The notes under the pieces are model-generated. The model worked only from the letters and a program-made list of their open reading frames with translations. It had not been told where the DNA came from and ran no database searches. Source: Alphaproteobacteria bacterium (lineage in GTDB: Bacteria; Pseudomonadota; Alphaproteobacteria; UBA7887). Taken from it: a stretch of 10,769 nt of DNA. How positions within the stretch are numbered: the first letter of the stretch is position 1; each line of letters opens with the position of its first letter. The position numbers were made by a program, and so were the translations under genes. Shown one piece after another: positions 1-5,607 of this stretch. The DNA lies in contig JANQOH010000476.1 in NCBI GenBank assembly GCA_028289725.1, positions 1-10,769 of the forward strand, written 5' to 3'.

Positions 1-261
1 CGCATCGAATTGACGCTGTCCGAAGAACCATGCGCCGAGGCGTCCGGCACGCTCAACTATCCCGTGGTTTTGCCGGCCGGCGGCCAAAAAGCCATGCACC
101 AATATCCTTTTGCGACCAATTTCTGCGGCGCAACACCTGTGTCCGTCGATATCTCGGTGGCTGACGGCCATCCGCTCGACACCTTCCGGCCGGCGACCGT
201 CGATTGGGCGGGCCTGGCGCGGGATCTGAGCTTCGCCGGTGTCATGGTCGAACGCGATTAA
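1..261 (+). CDS. C-terminal part of an unrecognised protein (left-edge partial)
   Basis: The reading frame is open from base 1 (Arg-Ile-Glu-Leu...) and stops with TAA at 259-261, so this is the last 86 codons of a gene that begins outside the window. A TTG at 10-12 is in frame, but nothing marks it as a start. The fragment has a Pro/Gly-rich stretch (PVVLPAGGQK) and ends in a hydrophilic tail (GVMVERD). There is no membrane segment and no motif I can assign, and it has only two scattered cysteines. A long stem-loop begins 12 bases after the stop, which supports this being a true gene end. The function is unknown. Codon use and GC content match the neighbouring chromosomal genes. Confidence 0.6.
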   Translation, partial: RIELTLSEEPCAEASGTLNYPVVLPAGGQKAMHQYPFATNFCGATPVSVDISVADGHPLDTFRPATVDWAGLARDLSFAGVMVERD

Positions 262-273
262 AAGACGTTTGCG

Positions 274-313
274 GAAATCGTCACACCGGCCTTAGCGCCG
301 GGGTGGCGATTTC
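274..313. terminator. Long stem-loop after the first gene, terminator-like
   Basis: The arms 274-290 and 297-313 pair over 17 positions: 15 Watson-Crick pairs, one T-G wobble and one A-G mismatch. They enclose the six-base loop CTTAGC. The hairpin starts 12 bases after the TAA of the left-edge gene. No clear T-run follows, so it may be a transcript-end stabiliser or a repeat-type palindrome rather than a classical intrinsic terminator. Confidence 0.5.
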
Positions 314-336
314 AATGCTATGCTAATGGAATACGC

Positions 337-360
337 CGCCGCACGGTTTGCGGCGTCGTC
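337..360 (+). terminator. Second hairpin between convergent genes
   Basis: CGCCGCA (337-343) and TGCGGCG (349-355) form a perfect 7-bp GC-rich stem around CGGTT, followed by TCGTCTTT on the plus strand. It lies between the plus-strand gene ending at 261 and the minus-strand gene ending at 407, where terminators are expected. The T-tract is weak, so the call is tentative. Confidence 0.35.
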
Positions 361-406
361 TTTCAACGTGTCCGCGCCGTGGCGCGAACGCTGCTTTGAC
401 ACGGCG

Positions 407-808
407 TCATGCCGGGTCGGGATGGCGAGCGAACTGTTTGGCCTCGTCGCAAATGTCATACCACGCGGGCTTTTCGGCGACGAACTCGTGGAAGCGCGGC
501 GTTAGATTCACCTCATCGTCGAGGCAATTCGCCGCAATCGGAAAACTGTCGTCTTCCGACAGGATTTCACCGAGCGACGTGCCGCAAACCTTGCAAAAGC
601 ACCGCCCGTATGTGTACGGCGCGGACGGCTCATAAAGCCGCACCCGGTCCCGTCCCTGAACCCACTTCAGGTCGTCTTTCTTGACGAACACAAACGTGCT
701 CGCCCCAACCTTCCGGCACCGCGAACAATGACACGTCGCCATCATCGTCGGCTCGGCCGCAAGCTCGAATTTGACCGCCCCACAGCAACAACTTCCCCGG
801 ATCGCCAA
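407..808 (-). CDS. GFA family (glutathione-dependent formaldehyde-activating / CENP-V fold) zinc protein
   Basis: The predicted product has 133 residues, the usual size for this single-domain family. The zinc-ligand pattern is complete: CCCG at residues 7-10, CHCSRC at 26-31 and CKVCGT at 72-77. These match the C-x-C, C-x-C-x-x-C and C-x-x-C sets that hold two zinc ions in the Gfa fold. I chose the TTG at 808 because GGGAGG lies five bases upstream of it and the conserved G-x-C-x-C start of the domain follows at once. An open frame continues to 1027, but those residues do not resemble the family. The name comes from the Paracoccus Gfa enzyme, which was proposed to join glutathione and formaldehyde. 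Most homologues have no proven substrate, and none can be inferred here because there is no formaldehyde dehydrogenase nearby. The protein is probably cytoplasmic and monocistronic. Confidence 0.88.
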   Translation of the reverse strand: MAIRGSCCCGAVKFELAAEPTMMATCHCSRCRKVGASTFVFVKKDDLKWVQGRDRVRLYEPSAPYTYGRCFCKVCGTSLGEILSEDDSFPIAANCLDDEVNLTPRFHEFVAEKPAWYDICDEAKQFARHPDPA

Positions 809-988
809 CGATACCTCCCGGTTCAAATCGACAGAACGCAAAAGAACAATACGAGAACATTCGCGGCCGGTCAATGTGGCAAAGAGGAGACGACCGGCAA
901 CCGCAATGGCCCGCTCTTTATCGGAACGCGCCAACCAGAGGTAACGCAAAGTTGGTCTCGAGGCGGAACCAAACAAACATTTGATGAC

Positions 989-1333
989 ATGATGTTGAGC
1001 AAGGATGCGATCTGGGATTTCTATCAAGGAATGCTATCCGGCGACCCCTGGGACGATGCAAGCCACGCCGAGACAGTCGGCGCGATTGCGGGGTCCTTCG
1101 TCGGGATCGGGCTCGGTATCTATTTGGGCGCGCTGATAGGTGGCTATGTGGCTGTCCTATTCGTCGCACCGATCCTTTGGTACCTGGGCGCGCTGGTCGG
1201 TTATGCCGGCGCCGCGGCCACCGAGACAGCCTATGAGGCCTTGGCGATAACCCTCGGCGTCATCCTCATGATTTGCACTCTGCTCAGCCTCTTGTACGGC
1301 GTTTATCGGTTCTGGGGCGTCGGTAGCATGTAG
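989..1333 (+). CDS. Small multi-pass membrane protein, unknown function
   Basis: The predicted product has 114 residues. A short polar N-terminus (residues 1-28, with the acidic run GDPWDDASH) is followed by about three hydrophobic, glycine-rich segments near residues 29-50, 52-74 and 85-106, ending in YRFWGVGSM. No domain is recognised. The start is uncertain: ATG codons at 989 and 992 and a TTG at 995 are all in frame, and the only purine-rich sequence (AGGCGG, 961-966) is too far upstream to be a good ribosome site. The open frame runs back to 728, but that part is antisense to the GFA gene and does not look like protein. It is divergent from the GFA gene, with about 180 bases between the two starts. 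Confidence 0.55.
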   Translation: MMLSKDAIWDFYQGMLSGDPWDDASHAETVGAIAGSFVGIGLGIYLGALIGGYVAVLFVAPILWYLGALVGYAGAAATETAYEALAITLGVILMICTLLSLLYGVYRFWGVGSM

Positions 1334-1412
1334 TCCGTTATCCATCCGACCGATCCCGTTCCGGACAGGTCTCGACGATGTCGACCTTCGGTTTCCTGAG
1401 CGGTGAGAGGCG

Positions 1413-1427
1413 GGTCGTCGGACGACC
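1413..1427. repeat. Short inverted repeat after the small membrane-protein gene
   Basis: GGTCGT-CGG-ACGACC is a 6-bp perfect inverted repeat, with GGTTTT a few bases further on. It lies 80 bases after the stop at 1333 and may be a weak terminator or a chance palindrome. Nothing else stands out in 1334-1500. Confidence 0.2.
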
Positions 1428-1502
1428 GCAGGTTTTGCGCCTGATTTTGAGGACCGTCCGAGCGTCGGGGGGCCTGTTCGAACGGACTTCGACAAAACGC
1501 GG

Positions 1503-1531
1503 TTGCGGACGATCTAGCCAACACATATACG
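1503..1531 (+). promoter_or_regulatory. Possible sigma-70 promoter of the EamA transporter gene
   Basis: TTGCGG (1503-1508) and TATACG (1526-1531) are separated by exactly 17 bases, and lie about 55 bases before the TTG start at 1585. They match the TTGACA/TATAAT consensus at 3 of 6 and 4 of 6 positions. This is weak and based on spacing and position only. Confidence 0.28.
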
Positions 1532-1584
1532 GGCGCCATCTTTAACGGCTTTGCAGCCACCATCGCATTCACAAGGCGTCCGGT

Positions 1585-2475
1585 TTGACTGGTAGTCCAT
1601 CAGGCGTGTCCGCCGCCGGGCGGTCCGGCATCCTTTGGCACATTCTCGCCATGACCTTGTTCGCGTTCATGGACGCCGTTTCAAAGCACCTGACCGCCAC
1701 CTTGCCGGTTTCCGAAATTATTTGGGTGCGCTACGTCTTCTTCACGATCTTCGGATTGGCGATTGCCATGCGCGCTTCCGGATTTGACGGCCTCAGAACC
1801 AACGCGCCGGTTTTGCAAGGGGCGCGCGGCCTCGCTCTGGTGACCGAGATTGCGCTTGTCACGCTTGCTTTTCGCTTTCTGCAACTTGCGGAAGTCCACG
1901 CGGTGCTGGCCATCGCACCACTGTTCGTGACGGCGCTTGCCGTCGTCTTTCTCAAAGAACGCGTTGGGCTGCGACGTTGGTGCGCGGTCGGTGTGGGGTT
2001 TATCGGCGTCCTGATCGTCGTCCGGCCGGGCCTCGCCGTGTTTCAATCCGCGTCGCTGATCTCGCTCGCGAGTGCGGTTTGCTTTTCTGTCTATCTCGTT
2101 TTGACGCGGTTCGCGTCCAGCCGTGACACTTTGGGAACGTCGACTTTCTATGCGGGCGCGGTGGGATTTGTCGTGATGAGCGCGATCGTGCCGATGCACT
2201 GGGTCACGCCTACTCTAGACGAGTGGCTTTGGTTGCTGCTGGCAAGCGCCTTTGGCGTGGGCGCTCATGTGAGCGTCATTCGGGCGCTGTCTTTGGCTGA
2301 GGCCAGTACTTTGCAGCCGTTCAATTACCTTTTGCTGGTGTGGGCCGCTCTCATTGGGTTCTTGGCCTTTGGCGATGTTCCCGACGCCGCGACGTTTCTT
2401 GGCGGCGGTATCATCGTTGCCAGCGGACTCTACGCGTGGCACCGCGGTCGCCCCCAGAAACCACCCCAAATCTGA
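1585..2475 (+). CDS. EamA/DMT-superfamily inner-membrane transporter
   Basis: The 296-residue product has about ten hydrophobic helices and two tandem EamA units, near residues 17-147 and 155-288, the standard size and layout of a drug/metabolite transporter. Family-like features include the opening FAFMDAVSKHL, the charged end of the first unit (FLKERVGLRRW) followed by GFIGVLIVVRPG, and the matching SLAEASTLQPFNYLLLVWAALIG near the end of the second unit. Members export or import small metabolites such as amino acids or purines. The substrate cannot be read from the sequence. The start is taken as TTG at 1585, with AAGG about nine bases upstream. A GTG at 1606 is an alternative and would remove seven residues. 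The gene stands alone and is convergent with the SMP-30 gene, from which a terminator separates it. Confidence 0.9.
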   Translation: MTGSPSGVSAAGRSGILWHILAMTLFAFMDAVSKHLTATLPVSEIIWVRYVFFTIFGLAIAMRASGFDGLRTNAPVLQGARGLALVTEIALVTLAFRFLQLAEVHAVLAIAPLFVTALAVVFLKERVGLRRWCAVGVGFIGVLIVVRPGLAVFQSASLISLASAVCFSVYLVLTRFASSRDTLGTSTFYAGAVGFVVMSAIVPMHWVTPTLDEWLWLLLASAFGVGAHVSVIRALSLAEASTLQPFNYLLLVWAALIGFLAFGDVPDAATFLGGGIIVASGLYAWHRGRPQKPPQI

Positions 2476-2558
2476 ATTCCTGTCACGCCAAATGCGCGCG
2501 CCGGATATATGGCCGACAAAGTCGGGGCCGGCGCTGACGTGATGGCATCGCAAATTGA

Positions 2559-2588
2559 GAAAGCCGCTCTCGTAAGAGAGCGGCTTTC
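2559..2588. terminator. Bidirectional rho-independent terminator
   Basis: GAAAGCCGCTCTC (2559-2571) and its exact complement (2576-2588) form a 13-bp perfect stem with a GTAA tetraloop. The A-rich and T-rich stem ends face both ways. It sits between the convergent genes ending at 2475 (+) and 2613 (-), so it can end both transcripts. The minus-strand side continues into TCTCAATTT. Confidence 0.85.
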
Positions 2589-2612
2589 GTCAACGTTGCG
2601 GTCTGTGCGGGC

Positions 2613-3782
2613 TTAGGTGATGTGTGCGCCCTGAGCCGCCGTGTAGAGCGTGTAGACCGACTGGCTGCCGCAAATGAACAGGCGGTTGCGCCGATCGCCG
2701 ACGAAACAAAGATTGGCGCAGCCTTCGGGCATTAGCACCTGGCCGATGCGGGTTCCGTCGGGCGTGTAAACGTGCACGCCATCGATGCCTTCGCCGCCGA
2801 ATGCCGTCGCCGCCCAGACATTGCCGTCGCGGTCGCAGCGAATGCCATCGTGGAACCCGGCGTCGAGTTCGGCGAAGACGCGGCGGTTCGACAGCCGCCG
2901 GCCGTTATTTTCGACATCCCAAGCGAGGATGCGCGCCTTCTCTCCGGGATGATGGGTGGGTGCCGTGTCGGCGACATACAGTGTCTGGTAGTCCGCCGAG
3001 AAGGCGATGCCGTTCGGCTTAAAGATCTCGTCGGTGAGGCGCGTCAGCGCGCCGGATGACGGATCGAGATGATAGATGCTGGTCGGCAGCAACAGTTCGC
3101 GGACGCCACCCTCGTACCACCAGTGCTGACCGTAGCCGGGATCGGTGAATACGATGCCGTCGTCCTCGGGATGGACCACCACATCGTTCGGCGCGTTCAG
3201 GGGCGTCCCCTCAAATGAATCGGCGAGGACTTCGGCCGGACCATCGTTCCAGCCATAGCGAACGAGACGCGACGTGGAGTGCTCGCACGACAGCTGCCGG
3301 CCCTGGAAATCGAACGTGTTGCCGTTCGAGAAATTCGAAGGGCTGCGGAAGGGGGTGACTTCGCCGGTCACTTCGTTCCAGCGCAGTTGCCGATTGTTCG
3401 GAATGTCCGAGAAGACAACGTAGCGTCCGACCATGTTCCAGGCCGACCCCTCGGCCCACATCGTGCCTTGGAATTCCCGATAGAGCTGCGTGTTGCCAAT
3501 CGTGTATTGGCGGAACCGGTCGTCGTGGACGAGCCAGATATCGTCCGGATAGCGTTTCACGACGTGAGCCGGCCGGCCCTCATCGATCGGCGCGGCCTCG
3601 GTCGGTGCCGCCGCTGCGAGAGCACCGGCACCCGCCAACGCAGCCGTGCCGAACATCACGGATCTGCGATCGAAACCGTCGCGCTCTTCCTGCTTTACTG
3701 CACAGTTCGCGGTCTTAACATCGACCTCCGGGCAATCGTCCGATTCAAACGTGCTGCCATCCTTTTCTGGATAAGTGGTCAA
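2613..3782 (-). CDS. Tat-exported SMP-30/gluconolactonase/LRE-family protein
   Basis: The 389-residue product has a twin-arginine signal (DRRSVMF at 38-44, then the hydrophobic run GTAALAGAGALAAAA to about residue 59), preceded by an unusually long polar N-region of 37 residues with two cysteines. The mature part is a six-bladed beta-propeller of the SMP-30 (regucalcin/gluconolactonase) type. The expected divalent-metal ligands can be picked out: Glu111 in AEGSAW, Asn199 in APNDVVVHP, Asn257 in KPNGIAFS and Asp312 in HDGIRCDRDGN. Family members hydrolyse sugar lactones and related esters, so a periplasmic lactonase is likely, but the substrate is unknown. The start is TTG at 3782, with GGAGGAG four bases upstream. 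A promoter overlapping a Zur-like box lies about 250 bases upstream. There is no sugar-catabolism gene nearby. Confidence 0.87.
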   Translation of the reverse strand: MTTYPEKDGSTFESDDCPEVDVKTANCAVKQEERDGFDRRSVMFGTAALAGAGALAAAAPTEAAPIDEGRPAHVVKRYPDDIWLVHDDRFRQYTIGNTQLYREFQGTMWAEGSAWNMVGRYVVFSDIPNNRQLRWNEVTGEVTPFRSPSNFSNGNTFDFQGRQLSCEHSTSRLVRYGWNDGPAEVLADSFEGTPLNAPNDVVVHPEDDGIVFTDPGYGQHWWYEGGVRELLLPTSIYHLDPSSGALTRLTDEIFKPNGIAFSADYQTLYVADTAPTHHPGEKARILAWDVENNGRRLSNRRVFAELDAGFHDGIRCDRDGNVWAATAFGGEGIDGVHVYTPDGTRIGQVLMPEGCANLCFVGDRRNRLFICGSQSVYTLYTAAQGAHIT

Positions 3783-4023
3783 GATTCTCCTCCCTTGGCT
3801 TTACGACAGTGACGAAAACGGTTGAGGCTGCAGGCGATCTATCGTCCATCAGTTTCCGTTTATGCGCCGAGCGCTGTCTGATCACGGAGTGCCGCAGAAT
3901 CAACCGGCTGCCCAACGCGGCAAGGCACGCTCGCATACGTGCGATCGGAAAAGTCGCGTCGATCCGGCTCTTGCGTCCAGGTCTAGCTGGGAGACTCTTC
4001 AGGTCGTTCGCAGGGCAACGGCA

Positions 4024-4046
4024 GAAATGTTATATCATAACATTTG
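4024..4046. promoter_or_regulatory. Strong Zur-like operator (zinc uptake regulator box)
   Basis: AAATGTTAT (4025-4033), the three bases ATC, and ATAACATTT (4037-4045) form a perfect 9-bp inverted repeat. Aligned to the gammaproteobacterial Zur consensus as I recall it (GAAATGTTATA, one base, then its reverse complement), it matches 20 of 22 specified positions. It covers the -10 hexamer of a minus-strand promoter, a normal place for a repressor. The nearest gene in that direction is SMP-30 (start 3782). The DUF1826 gene ends 79 bases away on the other side. Confidence 0.65.
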
Positions 4047-4062
4047 GCTTGTATACTGTCCG
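4034..4062 (-). promoter_or_regulatory. Putative promoter overlapping the Zur-like box
   Basis: On the minus strand, CGGACA (4062-4057) and TATGAT (4039-4034) are separated by exactly 17 bases, matching the sigma-70 consensus at 4 of 6 and 5 of 6 positions. Transcription would start near 4026 and run towards the SMP-30 gene with a leader of about 245 bases. The -10 lies inside the palindrome, so binding there would block initiation. Confidence 0.4.
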
Positions 4063-4124
4063 GTGCCGACCCGACGAGATGCCGCGTGCGCGGGGTATCG
4101 GTCCCGGTCAGCAGCCTCACTTAT

Positions 4125-4820
4125 TCACGAATCTGCTGGCCATGGTGCCGGAGAGGCGACCGATCGTTTATTGAGGCAAAGCAGCAATCGCGTTTGGCCG
4201 GTGTCCTCGATTGGCGGCGAGCGGTGCACGATCCCTTTGCCCGACGCGGCGCAGCTTCCCTTGAAAATCGCCACGTCGTTATCCCGGAGGTGCTCGATCG
4301 GCCCGTTATATTCTCTTTGTTCCTGCAGCGCTTGGGTCGCGTATTGCGGTTGGATCCACTCAGTGGTGGGGCCGCAATAGGTCGTTAAAAGGCGCGCTTC
4401 CGTATAGTCGCGGTGGAATTTCCAGCAGGCATCGTGGTCAACGCGCTCCAGCCGCACGTCAACCAGATCGCTTCCCGTGATGCCGGCAAATGACGTGACG
4501 AGAAAATCGATGTCCCCGACCAAGTATTCTCGCAAGCGTCCGGCAGGCATGCCACATTTGTCCAAATGCGGTTCAATAGCACGCCGAAAGTTGCCAGGCT
4601 CAACAAGAATCCGTGTATCGGGATAATGCGACGGACCGATTTCTTCGAGCCAAGTCGTCAGGCGGTTCGGAAAGGCGCGCCGCCAAATCACAAGCTCCGT
4701 GTCGGGCGTGTTGATGGCGGCGAGACCGTCCGGATCCTCACATATCCCGATGCCCGCATCGGTCGCCGGGCCTGCTGCGTTGGGCGTCGCGGCCGTCGGA
4801 TCGGCGTATTCAACTCTCAT
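4125..4820 (-). CDS. DUF1826 domain protein, probable zinc-regulon member
   Basis: The predicted product is a soluble protein of 231 residues that I recognise as DUF1826. No biochemical function is established for this family. Visible conserved blocks are KFHRDYTEARLLTTYCGPTTEW (135-155, interrupted here only in description), DVAIFKG (182-188) and GIVHRSPP (196-203), followed by TRLLLCLN (210-217). His136, Asp138 and His199 with Arg200 or Arg211 are arranged like the HxD...H iron triad plus the acid-binding Arg of Fe(II)/2-oxoglutarate dioxygenases. That is my inference. The start is ATG at 4820, with GAGGAG eight bases upstream. An ATG at 4844 would need a longer overlap and has no such site. 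The gene overlaps the end of folE by 11 bases, so the two are very probably co-transcribed and translationally coupled. As I recall, DUF1826 genes recur in Zur regulons of proteobacteria, in line with the Zur-like boxes on both sides of this pair. Confidence 0.8.
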   Translation of the reverse strand: MRVEYADPTAATPNAAGPATDAGIGICEDPDGLAAINTPDTELVIWRRAFPNRLTTWLEEIGPSHYPDTRILVEPGNFRRAIEPHLDKCGMPAGRLREYLVGDIDFLVTSFAGITGSDLVDVRLERVDHDACWKFHRDYTEARLLTTYCGPTTEWIQPQYATQALQEQREYNGPIEHLRDNDVAIFKGSCAASGKGIVHRSPPIEDTGQTRLLLCLNKRSVASPAPWPADS

Positions 4821-5463
4821 ACGGCGCGCTCCTCGGGTTTCCAATCATTGCCAGAAACTCCCGGCGCGTGGTGGGATCGTCGCGAAACGAACCGAGCATC
4901 CGGCTGGTGACCATGCTAACACCGGGTTTGCGGATGCCGCGCGTGGTCATGCATTGGTGCGCCGCTTCGATCACGACGCCGACACCGCGCGGTTTGAGCA
5001 CCTGCTGGATAGTGTCGGCAATTTGCGACGTTAGAGCTTCTTGGATCTGCATCCGCTTGGCGAACACTTCCACAAGCCGCGCCAGCTTGGAAATCCCAAC
5101 GACCCGGTCAGACGGCAGGTAACCGATATGCGCCTTGCCGAGAATGGGCACGATGTGGTGCTCGCAATGGGATTCGAGGCGGATGTCGCGCAAGACAACC
5201 ATTTCGTCATACGCCGCGGTTTCCTCGAAGGTCGTCGCGAGCAAAGCAACCGGATCTTCCCGGTAGCCGGCAAAGAACTCTTCGTAGGCGCGCGCCACAC
5301 GCCTGGGCGTCCCTTTCAGCCCCTCCCGATCCGGATCGTCGCCCGCCCATTCGATCAGCGTGCGCACCGCGGCTTCCGCCTCCGACCGGCTGGGCCGTTG
5401 GCGCACGGTCGAACCGGCGCGCGCGGCGTCCCCCGGCGACCTACCGATAATCTCTGTATCCAT
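4810..5463 (-). CDS. folE: GTP cyclohydrolase I, type IA (zinc-dependent)
   Basis: The 217-residue product converts GTP to 7,8-dihydroneopterin triphosphate, the first step to tetrahydrofolate and related pterins. The active-site zinc ligands are present: Cys100 and His103 in ESHCEHH, and Cys171 in HQCMTTRG (E. coli Cys110, His113 and Cys181). Other family blocks are the helix with EGLKGTPRRVARAYEEFF (47-64), HIGYLPSDRVVGISKLARLV (112-131) and RKPGVSMVTS (178-187). Length and domain are full. I chose ATG at 5463 (MDTEIIGRS), with GGAAG eight bases upstream. The upstream TTG at 5511 lacks a site and would add residues unlike the family. It is the first gene of a pair with DUF1826. An AT-rich Zur-like palindrome lies 64-81 bases before the start. 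Zinc control of a zinc-requiring folE is unusual, because the common Zur target is folE2. Confidence 0.95.
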   Translation of the reverse strand: MDTEIIGRSPGDAARAGSTVRQRPSRSEAEAAVRTLIEWAGDDPDREGLKGTPRRVARAYEEFFAGYREDPVALLATTFEETAAYDEMVVLRDIRLESHCEHHIVPILGKAHIGYLPSDRVVGISKLARLVEVFAKRMQIQEALTSQIADTIQQVLKPRGVGVVIEAAHQCMTTRGIRKPGVSMVTSRMLGSFRDDPTTRREFLAMIGNPRSAPYES

Positions 5464-5526
5464 GTCGAATTCTTCCAGCGGCCACGCCCAGGCTTCTTGG
5501 CCGAGGGGCAATCACAAATGCGGAAT

Positions 5527-5544
5527 GTGACGTTATAACATACG
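5527..5544. promoter_or_regulatory. Possible Zur-like operator upstream of folE
   Basis: The centre is the perfect 8-bp palindrome GTTATAAC (5532-5539). Read on the minus strand, the 18-base site matches GATATGTTATAACATATC, the Rhodobacter-group Zur consensus as I recall it, at 13 of 18 positions, including the core TATGTTATAAC. It also aligns to the gammaproteobacterial form at 15 of 22. A -10-like TATAAC on the minus strand lies inside it, but I see no good -35. It is 64 bases upstream of the folE ATG. Confidence 0.5.
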
Positions 5545-5607
5545 ATTATCCGGCGCAAGAACGGCTAGGGGGAGGGCGAGAAGCGGCAGCGGATTGTGGC
5601 TGTGGGC

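Larger units (their letters stand above)
3783..4124. other. Gene-free stretch of 342 bases between the SMP-30 and DUF1826 genes
   Basis: No convincing gene lies here. Short frames on both strands lack ribosome sites and family resemblance; the longest minus-strand one starts at an ATG at 3936 and runs into the SMP-30 start. The notable content is the AT-rich palindrome at 4024-4046 and its overlapping promoter, which stand out sharply in GC-rich surroundings. The part from 3783 to 4023 would form a long untranslated leader for the SMP-30 gene if that promoter is used. Confidence 0.6.

Noticed and set aside
728..988. N-terminal extension of the small membrane protein frame
   Set aside because: It overlaps the GFA gene on the opposite strand, has no ribosome site, and its composition does not look like protein. 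I start the gene near 989 instead.
1681..2199. Long minus-strand open frame inside the transporter gene
   Set aside because: It is antisense to a clear EamA transporter, is extremely rich in Arg/Asp/His and shows no protein-like pattern. It is a shadow of GC-rich coding sequence.
3279..3812. 177-codon plus-strand open frame opposite the SMP-30 gene
   Set aside because: It lies almost entirely antisense to a well-supported propeller gene and has no ribosome site or family features.
3931..3944. TCGCA-TACG-TGCGA inverted repeat upstream of SMP-30
   Set aside because: It is short and unsupported by any promoter nearby, so I treat it as chance.
3809..4388. Overlapping plus-strand frames around the Zur-like box
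   Set aside because: I looked here for a zinc-regulated small protein (for example L31- or L36-type). The translations have no ribosomal-protein or transporter motifs, no good ribosome sites, and run antisense into DUF1826.
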